NCBI RefSeq assembly: GCF_003026355.1
Contig: NZ_PYON01000002.1
Span: forward strand, 124,001 to 188,000
Source of the DNA: Photobacterium kishitanii
GTDB lineage: Bacteria > Pseudomonadota > Gammaproteobacteria > Enterobacterales > Vibrionaceae
Direction of reading: 5' to 3'
DNA length: 64,000 bases
Of the stretch, positions 34,093-43,479 are shown piece after piece. The first letter of the stretch is position 1; each line of letters opens with the position of its first letter. Under the pieces are notes generated by a model. It was given only the letters and a program-made list of their open reading frames with translations. It made no database searches and had not been told where the DNA came from. A program made the position numbers and the translations under genes.

Positions 34093-35817
34093 ATGTCAAA
34101 AACCATTGATTTTTATCACCAAAATGCTGGATTTCTAACTGAGCAATACCAATCACTTACTTTTGAGCAAGTTCATCAAAGTTGGCGAGCATATTGGCCA
34201 CTGACTTCAGGAAGTGACGTTGCGAAAGTATTAGATGTAGGTGCAGGAACTGGACGAGATGCACTTTGGTTTGCGCAGCATCAGTGTGATGTTTATGCTA
34301 TTGAGCCAGCAGCGGCATTGCGCGAATTTGGTCAACGTTATACGCAAGACTGCTTTGATAAAATCACATGGTTGGATGATAAATTACCCGAGTTAAATAG
34401 TATCACTGAGCTAGGAATTCGATTTGATTGTATATTGCTCTCGGCGATATGGATGCATATTGCGCCTAAATTTCGGGAACGTTGTTTTAGAAAGTTAGCT
34501 AATTTATTAGCACCGAGTGGCCGGCTTGTCATTTCTCTTCGGCATGGTGATTTTAATGATGCTCGAGTGGCTTATGCGGTGAGTGTAGAAGAACTCGAAC
34601 AACTAGCGAAAAAACATGCCTTACAAGTGAATGCAATATCATCACTAGATACCGATGAATTAGGCCGTAGTAGTGTACAGTGGCAAACTGTTGTAATGCA
34701 ATTACCTGACGATGGTACAGGTGACTTAATAAAAATACGGCAGATTATTGTTAATGATGCTAAATCGGCAACTTATAAACTGGCGTTGCTGCGCACTTTG
34801 TTACGCATTGCTGATGCGCACCCTGGAGCTGTGCTCGAGCGAAAAAATAATAAAGTTAAATTGCCGCTTGGGTTAGTCGGTTTATATTGGATTCGACAAT
34901 TTAAACGTCTTATTGATATCGACATTAACGGCTTTGGTATCCAGCAAAGTAATGCGTCGAAAAAAGGCTTAGGCTTTGTTAAAGATGCAGGTTGGAATAA
35001 ATTAAAACATCTTACAGCAGATGACTTAGCTATTGGTGCTATTTTTATAGGCGATGAAGCTAAAGCATTACAAACGGCTATTCGCGACACATTAACAACC
35101 ATTCAAAATGGGCCTGTGACCTTTATTTATCAAGGAAATAAATCGAATACTTTATTTCAAATAGAACGGCAGACGTTGCGCTCAACGCCTACCTTGGTCT
35201 TAGATCTTGAGACATTAACAAGCTTTGGGCACTTCATTTTAGATGAGAGTTTGTGGGAATGTTTACGGCTCTATAGCAGTTGGATAGAGCCATTGGTCGT
35301 TAACCAGTGGATAGCTGAGATGCGGCGTTATAAGTGTAATGAAGATCGTGGTATTCAGTTACAAACCTACTATGACTGCTTAAAATGGATTGATGAAAGC
35401 CATGATACTCGTGATGTTAGAGGAAAAATCACGCATTTACAGCAAGCAGGCTATGAATTAGAGAGTGTTTGGAGTGGTAAACGTTTACAAGCCGATTATC
35501 AAGTCGATCATTGCTTACCTTTTGCTTATTGGCCGAATAATGATAAATGGAATTTATTGCCAGCGAGTAAAATTGAAAATAATAACAAGCGTGCTCGCGT
35601 ACCTACTAAACGTCGTTTGAATGAATCTCGCGAACGGATTGTAAATTGGTGGCAAATAGCATGGCAAACTGAGACTGAGCAAAATCGTTTTTTTGATGAA
35701 GCCATATTATCATTACCTCATTTACCGCTAACGTGCCGTAATTTTGATGATGTTTTTCAGTCCATGGGACTTCAAATTTATGGTGTCAAAAGTCGTTTAC
35801 TTGTTGGTGAGTGGTAG
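34093..35817 (+). CDS. Methyltransferase-HNH nuclease fusion protein
   Basis: 574 residues from the ATG at 34093 (AGGT eight bases upstream; an ATG at 34060 is possible). Residues about 40-170 are a class I SAM-dependent methyltransferase with motif I VLDVGAGTGRD and acidic motif II IEP. It lacks the DPPY/NPPY motif of adenine and N4-cytosine DNA methylases. Residues about 225-350 are an unrecognised middle region. The C-terminal part has an HNH-type motif: Asp472-His473 (VDHCLPFAYW), Asn487 (WNLLPA) and Asn496-Lys499 (ENNNK). No partner gene is adjacent. The function is unknown; modification coupled to nucleic-acid cleavage is one possibility. Confidence 0.8.
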   Translation: MSKTIDFYHQNAGFLTEQYQSLTFEQVHQSWRAYWPLTSGSDVAKVLDVGAGTGRDALWFAQHQCDVYAIEPAAALREFGQRYTQDCFDKITWLDDKLPELNSITELGIRFDCILLSAIWMHIAPKFRERCFRKLANLLAPSGRLVISLRHGDFNDARVAYAVSVEELEQLAKKHALQVNAISSLDTDELGRSSVQWQTVVMQLPDDGTGDLIKIRQIIVNDAKSATYKLALLRTLLRIADAHPGAVLERKNNKVKLPLGLVGLYWIRQFKRLIDIDINGFGIQQSNASKKGLGFVKDAGWNKLKHLTADDLAIGAIFIGDEAKALQTAIRDTLTTIQNGPVTFIYQGNKSNTLFQIERQTLRSTPTLVLDLETLTSFGHFILDESLWECLRLYSSWIEPLVVNQWIAEMRRYKCNEDRGIQLQTYYDCLKWIDESHDTRDVRGKITHLQQAGYELESVWSGKRLQADYQVDHCLPFAYWPNNDKWNLLPASKIENNNKRARVPTKRRLNESRERIVNWWQIAWQTETEQNRFFDEAILSLPHLPLTCRNFDDVFQSMGLQIYGVKSRLLVGEW

Positions 35818-36096
35818 TTGGTTAATAAAAGTATATTTAAACTTTTTATCTTTGTTGTGAAGATTAATGATGTTCAGTAATAGAGACTTTATTATTTAGT
35901 ATAAGGCTCTATTGCTATTTTTAGATTATAACTATCAGCTAGTTTCCAATACCCACATACGTTTCCAGACCGATAATATTTCACCTCTATTGTTCATTTT
36001 TTATAAATAATGAATTCATGTTATGCCTAATTATTTAAAATATATTAAATAAATATAATGAGAACGATTAAGGCGAAATAACAAGTAGAGACAAAA

Positions 36097-37305
36097 ATGA
36101 GTCAGGGTAACGAAATAATGAAACAAGATAAAATGCCATTTCAGGTGTGGATATTAACACTTGCAGCATTCGCAATTGGCACTGCAGAATTTGTGATTGC
36201 AGGTATTCTGCCGCAGTTAGCAACATCATTATCAATTACAGAAGGTCAAGCTGGTTATTTAATTAGTGCTTACGCATTAGCAATCGTTATTGGTGGGCCA
36301 ATATTAACGATCTATTTGACTCGATTTAATAAAAAAGCAGTATTAAGTGGATTGATGGCGCTTTTTATTATCGGAAATCTATTATCAGCTTTTGCACCAA
36401 ATTATCACTTACTCTTAGTTAGTCGGGTTATCGCTGGTCTTACTCAAGGTCCATTTTATGGTATCGGTGCCGTTGTGGCGACTAACCTTGTTGCTGAAAA
36501 AATGGCTGGGCGCGCTGTTGGGCAAATGTTTGCTGGTTTAACGCTGGCTAATGTACTTGGGGTTCCTGCTGGCACATGGATCAGTTTACAGTTTGGCTGG
36601 CATAGTACATTCATTAGTGTTGCTGTATTAGGTACGTTAGCAATGTTTTCTATTCTAATGTTTATCAAAGCGGCGGGTCATAGCGAGGCAAAAGACAGTA
36701 AAGCGCAATTAATGGCATTCAAAAATCCGTTGCTATTAATAAGCTTAGCGATCACTGCTCTTTCATGGTCTGGTTTTATGGCGTTGTATGGTTATATTGC
36801 GCCTATTGCGATGCATATTACGGGTTATAGTGCTGGTGCTATTACTTGGCTTCTTGTTGTGGTTGGAGTTGGGTTGATTATTGGTAATATTCTTGGTGGT
36901 CGTTCTTCTGATAAAAACTTAAATAAAGCATCTATTTTCTGGGCTATTGCAATGATCCTTTCACTTATTGCTGTGGGCTTAGTGGTTGATAATAAGATTT
37001 TATTTGTAATTGCTGCTTTTATATTTGGTATTGCATCTTTTGCAAATGTACCAGCAATGCAACTTCGAGTTATGAATCATGGTGGTGAAGGCCAAGAACT
37101 GGCAGCAACAGCGAATATCTCAGCGTTTAACTTAGCCAATGCATTTGGTGGCTTCCTTGGTGGTATAGTACTTGATAGTCAACTGGGGGCTGGAATGATC
37201 CCATTTGCCGCTGCAATTATTCCTGTTTTTGGGGTAATACTGATTGCAACTATCAACCGCCGAGAAACTCAGCAGGGGCGAGCGGTATTGGATACAATAA
37301 GCTAA
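36097..37305 (+). CDS. MFS transporter, DHA1 family (AraJ/Cmx-like)
   Basis: 402 residues, twelve membrane segments. FAIGTAEFVIAGILPQLA near the N-terminus and the GPILTIYLTRFNKK loop are typical of DHA1 drug or sugar exporters of the AraJ group. A start at 36118 (AGGG upstream) is nearly as good as that at 36097 (GAG upstream). The substrate is unknown. A LysR-type regulator follows in the same orientation 268 bp downstream. Confidence 0.9.
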   Translation: MSQGNEIMKQDKMPFQVWILTLAAFAIGTAEFVIAGILPQLATSLSITEGQAGYLISAYALAIVIGGPILTIYLTRFNKKAVLSGLMALFIIGNLLSAFAPNYHLLLVSRVIAGLTQGPFYGIGAVVATNLVAEKMAGRAVGQMFAGLTLANVLGVPAGTWISLQFGWHSTFISVAVLGTLAMFSILMFIKAAGHSEAKDSKAQLMAFKNPLLLISLAITALSWSGFMALYGYIAPIAMHITGYSAGAITWLLVVVGVGLIIGNILGGRSSDKNLNKASIFWAIAMILSLIAVGLVVDNKILFVIAAFIFGIASFANVPAMQLRVMNHGGEGQELAATANISAFNLANAFGGFLGGIVLDSQLGAGMIPFAAAIIPVFGVILIATINRRETQQGRAVLDTIS

Positions 37306-37573
37306 CAATATTAGAAATAGTTACTTGTACGGGCTTTAATTAATGACGATGGTTACTTAAGCATTAATCGAGCTATTATTTCCGTCATAATGATAAGACA
37401 ACTGCTGATATCTTGATAAGTAAATGTTTGTACTTATTAAAAGATGATAGCCGTTGTCTTTTTATCTTGTTATTGAAAAAATCTTTTATTTAGCGTTTTT
37501 CGAAGATCAGTTAGCTATAAGTAACGATATCATGTGGCTATATTAATTTACGTATTAGAGGTGGATTACTAAC

Positions 37574-38509
37574 GTGTTACTTCAAGATCTTGAGGTTATA
37601 TTAAAGGTTGCAGAGTTTCGTAGTATTACACTTGCAGCAACCCATTTAGATATGAGAATAGCGACAGCAAGTGCTGCTGTTAAACGTGTAGAGGCTTCAC
37701 TCGGGGTAGAGCTATTCATTCGAACAACCAGACAGTTACGTTTGTCTCCTGCTGGGGAGCACTATATACCGCAGTGTGAGCAAGCAATGTTAATACTGAA
37801 AAGTGCCAAACAAAATGTTCGTGAAGATTTAGGTATTATTGATGGTGAAATTAGAATCGCACTTTCGTCCGATCTGGGTAGGAATATAGTAATACCTTGG
37901 CTAGATGATTTTTTGGAACAACATCCTAAAGTCAGTCTTAGGGCGAGTATTAGTGATCGTAATATTGATTTTTATCATGACTCAGTGGATATGGCGCTGC
38001 GTTATGGTTCGCCGAGTGAAGCGAATGTATATGGATTTAAAATTTGTACGGTGCCGCGAGTATTATGTGCGAGTCCTGAATATTTGGACAAACATGGAAC
38101 CCCGTTGACGCTTGAGGATCTTAGTGATCATAATGCGCTGTTATACCAGTTAGATAGACTTATTCATGATGAGTGGGTATTCACTAACAATGGCAGTTTG
38201 AACAAAATAAAACTTAAGGGGAATCGGGCTTCTGACGATGCTGATTTAGTAAGACGTTGGTGTGTTGCTGGTTTAGGGATTGCTCTTAAATCGAGCTTAG
38301 ATATGTCCAAAGATCTACTGAATGATAATGTTATTAGTATTATGGCGGATTATCAGCCAATAGGAACGGAGTTGTGGTTAATCTGTCCTAGTCGACAGTC
38401 AATTACGCCCACGGTTCGATTACTAAGAGATTACCTTAGAGCACAGACGAAAGACGTGTTTAGTCGTTTAGTTGATAAAGGTATTTTAACTGCAGATATG
38501 CTCAAGTAA
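37574..38509 (+). CDS. LysR-family transcriptional regulator
   Basis: 311 residues from a GTG with AGAGGTGG nine bases upstream. Residues 1-60 are the winged helix-turn-helix (ITLAATHLDMRIATASAAVKR), the rest a periplasmic-binding-like effector domain. It resembles the group controlling nearby oxidoreductases or exporters. It lies between an MFS gene and the OpuAC/oxidoreductase pair and could regulate either. Confidence 0.92.
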   Translation: MLLQDLEVILKVAEFRSITLAATHLDMRIATASAAVKRVEASLGVELFIRTTRQLRLSPAGEHYIPQCEQAMLILKSAKQNVREDLGIIDGEIRIALSSDLGRNIVIPWLDDFLEQHPKVSLRASISDRNIDFYHDSVDMALRYGSPSEANVYGFKICTVPRVLCASPEYLDKHGTPLTLEDLSDHNALLYQLDRLIHDEWVFTNNGSLNKIKLKGNRASDDADLVRRWCVAGLGIALKSSLDMSKDLLNDNVISIMADYQPIGTELWLICPSRQSITPTVRLLRDYLRAQTKDVFSRLVDKGILTADMLK

Positions 38510-38648
38510 TTTTTGATAGAAAGTCAGTGGAAAAAGAGCGAGAGATTTTACTTTTTAGGTTAACTGTTATGCAGATAATATTTTGTAAAAATGACGAAAT
38601 TACGACGATACAATGCTCATAACTTATTTATAAGCATTGCATATAATA

Positions 38649-39425
38649 TTATTGTTGATTTAGCCAATTACGTGTAACGATATCGATATCTTGTCCGTCG
38701 CGGGATACTTGATAATCTAATTCAGCAATGATTGCGTTTGAAAATCGTAAAGCATCTAATTTAGCCAGTTGATTTTTAGTGAATAGATTTTTGCGGTCTT
38801 GGCGAAGTAATAAAACGGCTTTATCAATGCTACCTAATAACCCTTTGGGTTCTGAAAGCGCTCTAATTTTAAATGTATGGTGAAGAAATTGAGGTTTCCA
38901 TAACGGCACGATGAGCCACTGTTTATTACTAACCGTCTGTTCAAACGCAGTAAAGCAATCTTCCTCTGTTCCTGTATGAAAGCGATAGCCAGCGCTATTT
39001 AATCCATATTGCTCCATCATTTTTAGTGAAAAACGAGTAATACCTGCTCCTGGGTTAATTCCTTGGATATCTTTAGCCATTTTTTCAATGACATGAGGTT
39101 TTAATAGATCGCTAATCTCTGCAACGTCTTCACTAGGAATATAGTTAGGCACTCCCCATAGTGCATAGGGCTTATAATGTAGGCCAAGCTCAATTAATGG
39201 CTGAACAGCTTCAACATTAGCTTTATAAATACCATGGCTAGACGGAAGCCATGCAGAACAAAGTATATCTATTTCGCCTGATGTTAGTTTTTCGAAATTT
39301 TCTTGATGCGGAGAAAAAATACGTTGTACTTCAAATCCCATGTCAATCAGGGTATGACGAACGAGAGAAGCCGTAATACGATGAAATGAAAGGTCAGTGA
39401 CACCAATAGTTATAGCGTGATTCAT
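38649..39425 (-). CDS. Orphan OpuAC/ProX-like substrate-binding protein without signal peptide
   Basis: 258 residues, one OpuAC (glycine betaine-type) binding domain starting almost at residue 1 (AITIGVTDLSFHRITASLV). The cage-forming aromatic Trp residues are visible (AWLPSSHG, LWGVPNYIP, IVPLWKPQFL). There is no signal peptide and no transporter gene nearby, so it is probably not part of an importer; a cytoplasmic ligand-sensing or scavenging role is possible. It is divergent from the oxidoreductase gene across paired operators. Confidence 0.82.
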   Translation of the reverse strand: MNHAITIGVTDLSFHRITASLVRHTLIDMGFEVQRIFSPHQENFEKLTSGEIDILCSAWLPSSHGIYKANVEAVQPLIELGLHYKPYALWGVPNYIPSEDVAEISDLLKPHVIEKMAKDIQGINPGAGITRFSLKMMEQYGLNSAGYRFHTGTEEDCFTAFEQTVSNKQWLIVPLWKPQFLHHTFKIRALSEPKGLLGSIDKAVLLLRQDRKNLFTKNQLAKLDALRFSNAIIAELDYQVSRDGQDIDIVTRNWLNQQ

Positions 39426-39507
39426 AATAAACTCGTTTAGTTTTATTTGGTTATGAATATGATATTAAATCTATTATGAATTTTTTAAACAGGATAAGGG
39501 TTGATAA

Positions 39508-39530
39508 ATTATCTAATTCTATTTGATAAT
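39508..39530. promoter_or_regulatory. Palindromic operator, copy A (OpuAC side)
   Basis: ATTATCTAAT-TCT-ATTTGATAAT, a 10-3-10 inverted repeat with one imperfect arm. It lies 82 bp before the OpuAC-type gene and shares its right arm exactly with copy B. Confidence 0.75.
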
Positions 39531-39637
39531 TAACCTAGTTAAAGACATCGTAAATATTCACTATTTTGTTTTGAACGCGCGTTAATTTAGATAACTACTC
39601 GTGAAGAAACAGGAGCTGGTGTTTTATCTTTAAAATC

Positions 39638-39660
39638 ATTATCAAATCTAATTTGATAAT
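39638..39660. promoter_or_regulatory. Palindromic operator, copy B (oxidoreductase side)
   Basis: ATTATCAAAT-CTA-ATTTGATAAT, a perfect 10-3-10 inverted repeat, 84 bp before the oxidoreductase ATG. Its centre is 130 bp from that of copy A, in the same 319-bp divergent gap. Confidence 0.82.
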
Positions 39661-39744
39661 GATTCAAGTCCCACGCTATTTTTCATTTGAGCTATGTTTA
39701 TTAATCTCAGGCTTTCCATATCGAAAATAATAGGATTGCCTCAG

Positions 39745-40770
39745 ATGTCATTACCCTCTGAAATGAAGATGATCGGCTTTAAAAAATCGTTACCAATAAT
39801 AGCTACCGATAGCCTGATTGAAGTTATAGCCCCATTGCCAACGATCGGTGATAGCGAAATTCTCGTCAAGATAACAGCCAGTTCAATTAATCCGGCTGAC
39901 GCGAAGGTTCGTACACGTAGTGCTAAAGATAAAGCGCTTGAGCAACTTAGAGTTGTTGGCTTTGATGCTGTGGGTGAAGTCGTTGGTTGTGGGCGTGATG
40001 TTATTGGGTTTGATCTCGGTGATCGCGTTTATTATGCGGGAGATATTACTCATCAAGGTGCTAATGCGGAGTATCAAACAGTTGATTATCGTATTGCAGC
40101 GCATGCTCCTGCAAGTTTGTCTGATGAATCTGCCGCGGTAATGCCATTAGCAACGTTGACAGCTTGGGAAGCACTTTTTGATCGCTTACGTATTCGTCCA
40201 GAGGAAAAGAAAACCTTACTTGTGATTGGTGGTGCGGGTGGCGTTGGTTCTATTGCTATTCAATTGGCAAAACAATTAACGAACTTAACGGTTATTGCAA
40301 CCGCATCACGCCCTGAAACAACACAGTGGGTGATTGATATGGGAGCTGATTATGTTGCTGATCACTACCGTCTTGTTGAATCTGTTCGTGAGCATGATAT
40401 TCAATATGTCGATTATATTTTTAATCTTGCAGATACTAAGGGTCACTGGGACTCGATGGTAGAGTTAATTGCGCCACAAGGAATGATTAGTTCTATTGTT
40501 GAATTTGATGGTGGGATTGATCTCTCGGCACTTCAGGGAAAATCAGCCGGTTTTATTTGGGAATTTATGTTTACTCGCTCATTATTTAAAACAGAAGATA
40601 TCCAAAAGCAGCATGAGATCCTATTCCAAGCAGCAAATTTAATGGATTCTGGTCGCCTAAAGTCAACATTAACAACAACTTTAGAGGGGTTTAATATTAA
40701 TACTTTAAAAGAAGCACATCGCTTAATCGAGACGGGAAAAACCATTGGTAAGATTGCAATAAAATATTAA
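39745..40770 (+). CDS. Zinc-type alcohol dehydrogenase/quinone oxidoreductase family protein
   Basis: 341 residues from the ATG at 39745 (AGGA nine bases upstream); similarity begins there, not at an in-frame start 51 bases earlier. The N-terminal GroES-like fold (ILVKITASSINPADAKVR) and the NADPH-binding GGAGGVGSIAIQLAK are those of the MDR superfamily, quinone-reductase-like branch (COG0604 type). The zinc-ligand cysteines of true alcohol dehydrogenases are missing. It is probably an NADPH-dependent reductase of an electrophile or quinone. Confidence 0.9.
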   Translation: MSLPSEMKMIGFKKSLPIIATDSLIEVIAPLPTIGDSEILVKITASSINPADAKVRTRSAKDKALEQLRVVGFDAVGEVVGCGRDVIGFDLGDRVYYAGDITHQGANAEYQTVDYRIAAHAPASLSDESAAVMPLATLTAWEALFDRLRIRPEEKKTLLVIGGAGGVGSIAIQLAKQLTNLTVIATASRPETTQWVIDMGADYVADHYRLVESVREHDIQYVDYIFNLADTKGHWDSMVELIAPQGMISSIVEFDGGIDLSALQGKSAGFIWEFMFTRSLFKTEDIQKQHEILFQAANLMDSGRLKSTLTTTLEGFNINTLKEAHRLIETGKTIGKIAIKY

Positions 40771-40917
40771 CTTAAATTTTAATATCATACTCTTAATAGA
40801 TTAATTTCATTGATATATTTAATTAAATGCTATTGTAGTTTGACGACACAAGATATTGATGAAGTTTACTAATTTTGTAGATTGCTATCCGATAGTCAAA
40901 AACTAAATAAAGATGAA

Positions 40918-40965
40918 CAACAACCCATTAACAACTTAATTTATAAGCGATTAATGGGTTGTTTG
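40918..40965. terminator. Hairpin between the oxidoreductase and small membrane protein genes
   Basis: AACAACCCATTAA pairs with TTAATGGGTTGTT over a 19-base loop in a convergent gap, so it may stop both transcripts. Confidence 0.7.
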
Positions 40966-40972
40966 ATGTAGA

Positions 40973-41290
40973 TTATGCAAATATCTGACTAATAAATAAA
41001 AATACACTCGTGAGCATAGGGATAGCACTGTATTTCGTTACTTGTTTAAGTGTCAGCTTGGTCATTTTTGGTGCGAAAATATTGACTAAGATACTGATAT
41101 TACAAAAAATGAATACACCATAGGTTTTTATATCTATATCGTGATTTTTTAATAACTTTATTTGCGCCAGAATTAATATCACATTAAATGTAATACTAAG
41201 TAGTCGGGCTATTTGAAACTGTGGTGTTTTAAATTCACTTCTTGAGTCACTTTCACTTGCTTTGATGAGGTCATTTTCTGGCTGACTCAT
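40973..41290 (-). CDS. Small membrane protein of unknown function
   Basis: 105 residues: a soluble acidic N-terminus (about 25 residues) and three predicted membrane segments (LLSITFNVILILAQI, TYGVFIFCNISILVNIF, SAIPMLTSVFLFIS). No family is recognised. It is a single gene with a hairpin after it. Confidence 0.65.
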   Translation of the reverse strand: MSQPENDLIKASESDSRSEFKTPQFQIARLLSITFNVILILAQIKLLKNHDIDIKTYGVFIFCNISILVNIFAPKMTKLTLKQVTKYSAIPMLTSVFLFISQIFA

Positions 41291-41460
41291 TAATATTAAT
41301 TCCTGATATAAAAGGGATCATTGTTGCCCAGTTCATCAATAATATGGTTAATGATGAGTGATAGTGAGCAACAGGTTTTTAAATCTGTAATATTATGATC
41401 GCACAGCAACGTAGGTTGTGCAATTATTCGCAAAGCGAACTTAACTTGCATTAAATAAGG

Positions 41461-42441
41461 TTAGTTTTGGTTTCGTTGATCTTTCTTCCTTGCGAGTTTC
41501 TCTGCGCGTCGTGCTAGTCGGTGATGAGTACTTTCTGCACCAATATGTTGTTCACCTCTTGCGATGGCTAAAGATATTTGTTTTTCACGCTCACGAAAGC
41601 GTGCAAGTTGTTGTGGTGAATGTTGTCCATGGCACTTAGCACAACTGACGCCTTGCTCGTATAAATCTGATTGTTTATCAGCTTCAGTAATGGGTAATCG
41701 ACACGCATTACAAATATCATAATCGGCTTGTTCTAATTGATGATTGACCGCAACTCGGCCATCAAAGACATAACAGTCACCTTGCCATAAGCTGTCTTGT
41801 TGTGGGATTTCTTCGAGGTATTTTAAAATGCCGCCTTCAAGATGATAGACCTCTTCAAAGCCTTGTTGCTTCATATACGCAGTAGATTTTTCACACCGAA
41901 TACCGCCAGTACAAAACATCGCGACTTTTTTATGTTTAGCCGGATCCATATTGTTTTTAACGTAATCAGGAAATTGTGTGAATGTCTCGGTATTGGGGTT
42001 AATAGCGCCTTTAAAGGTACCGACCTCGATTTCATAATCATTACGAGTATCTACAACCAATACTTCTGGATCGGCAATAAGATCATTCCACGCTGTCGGT
42101 TTGACGTAAGTGCCTACGACATGGCGAGGATCAATACCTTCAATGCCTAGTGTTACGATTTCTTTTTTGAGTTTTACTTTGGTGCGGTTGAAAGGCTGAG
42201 AATTTGAGAGGGATTCTTTACAAACAATGCCAGTGAGAGAAGCGTCAGCATTTAACCACGCTAACAAGGTATCAATTCCGTTACGATCGGCTGCAACAGT
42301 GCCGTTAATGCCTTCACTTGCTAGGAGTAAGGTGCCACGAATGTGATGTTTTTCCATTAGAGCGAGCATGGGTTCACGTAACTCAAGATAGTGCTTAAGT
42401 TCCACAAACTTATACAGCGCACAGACAACATACTGATTCAT
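41461..42441 (-). CDS. trhO: tRNA uridine(34) hydroxylase TrhO (YceA)
   Basis: 326 residues. The rhodanese domain (about residues 120-225) carries the catalytic Cys in [12 protein letters not shown]; the N-terminal acylphosphatase-like domain ([19 protein letters not shown]) and the Cys-rich C-terminal part ([18 protein letters not shown]) complete the TrhO pattern. It makes 5-hydroxyuridine at the wobble base of tRNA with oxygen. It is a single gene. Confidence 0.95.
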   Translation of the reverse strand: MNQYVVCALYKFVELKHYLELREPMLALMEKHHIRGTLLLASEGINGTVAADRNGIDTLLAWLNADASLTGIVCKESLSNSQPFNRTKVKLKKEIVTLGIEGIDPRHVVGTYVKPTAWNDLIADPEVLVVDTRNDYEIEVGTFKGAINPNTETFTQFPDYVKNNMDPAKHKKVAMFCTGGIRCEKSTAYMKQQGFEEVYHLEGGILKYLEEIPQQDSLWQGDCYVFDGRVAVNHQLEQADYDICNACRLPITEADKQSDLYEQGVSCAKCHGQHSPQQLARFREREKQISLAIARGEQHIGAESTHHRLARRAEKLARKKDQRNQN

Positions 42442-42579
42442 GATATTTCCTTGTTTTAATAGGGGGTAATAGCCAATTAAATTTATGGAAACAAGTATAC
42501 CTGACTAAAATAGTCAGGTATATGCGGTGAATTAAATATTTCCTGAAAGCGGTTTATTTACTTGGGGGGCATTTGATAA

Positions 42580-43176
42580 TTATTTACAAGGTACTAATTT
42601 AAGCGTGTAATTTGCGCCAGCTGTTGTTGGTGGCGCATAAGTAATAAAACAGTTATCGCGAGCAAGGACGGTATTTTGTTGGTTGTTCCCCTCTGAGTCT
42701 GTGATCGCTTCTTTTTTGGTGTATTTTTTAAAGGTAATATTAACGGCGTGTCCACCATTTGCTAATGTTGCACGTGTAATCGCTAAATCGCCGTTACTAT
42801 CAAGATTACTTATTAATAATGGTAGTGAGTATTCCTCTGGGGATGGATACCCATAGTTAAAGGTGCAAGATGAAGTACTGCCCATGCTACAACCTGGAAA
42901 TGGTAAATTACTCATGGGATTAAACGTCGTGCAAGTCATATCTAAACAATCATTAGATTTATTTGATACATAACGACGTTGCTCGAGCCCAGCAATCGCC
43001 ATTTTGCTATAGCCCATTTTAAGTCCGGAATTTACAGCGGCTTCGAGGCCTTTTAGTGCGGCATTATTGGCATCTTTTTGGGTGTTAAGGAAACGGGGCA
43101 TAGCAACAACAGCTAAAATACCGAGAATGATAATAACTACAATGAGCTCAATAAGAGTAAATCCATTTTTTTTCAT
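42580..43176 (-). CDS. Type IV pilin-like protein, MshA-type
   Basis: 198 residues from the ATG at 43176; a longer frame upstream is not needed. The type IV prepilin signature MKKNG-FTLIELIVVIIILGIL gives a five-residue leader, cleavage after Gly and a methylated Phe. ALKGLEAAVNSGLKMGYSKMAIAGLE resembles MshA, and two C-terminal cysteines (DNCF and VPC) can form the usual disulfide loop. It is an orphan: no pilus assembly genes are nearby. Confidence 0.88.
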   Translation of the reverse strand: MKKNGFTLIELIVVIIILGILAVVAMPRFLNTQKDANNAALKGLEAAVNSGLKMGYSKMAIAGLEQRRYVSNKSNDCLDMTCTTFNPMSNLPFPGCSMGSTSSCTFNYGYPSPEEYSLPLLISNLDSNGDLAITRATLANGGHAVNITFKKYTKKEAITDSEGNNQQNTVLARDNCFITYAPPTTAGANYTLKLVPCK

Positions 43177-43479
43177 ATTCAGTTTAGGCGTGTATATTTG
43201 CGGTAAGAGTATAAGTGATGGATTTTGTTTTTTACTGGTAGTGGTGTCAATCTTTACAGGCATTATTATGCTGTTGTTGTGTGGTCGTACACGGTTTTCA
43301 AAAATAAATTTAATTTGCTAAAATAGATCAGTTGATTTGTAGCATTGTCAGCGTAGCCATTAGCTGTTAGTGTCGCAGCCCTTATGCATGTATTACAGCG
43401 TGCAACCTTATATTAAACAACATATCGATACCTCTTTTTAATGGTAATAGCGGTATGTTGACGTTTACAGGACATCATT
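43177..43479. other. Divergent gap pilin/dbpA
   Basis: 303 bp with both promoters presumably inside. No operator-like repeat or hairpin stands out. Confidence 0.4.

Noticed and set aside
36040..36070. Fur-box-like sequence before the MFS gene
   Set aside because: Only the left part of the consensus matches (AATGAGAACGATT); the right part does not.
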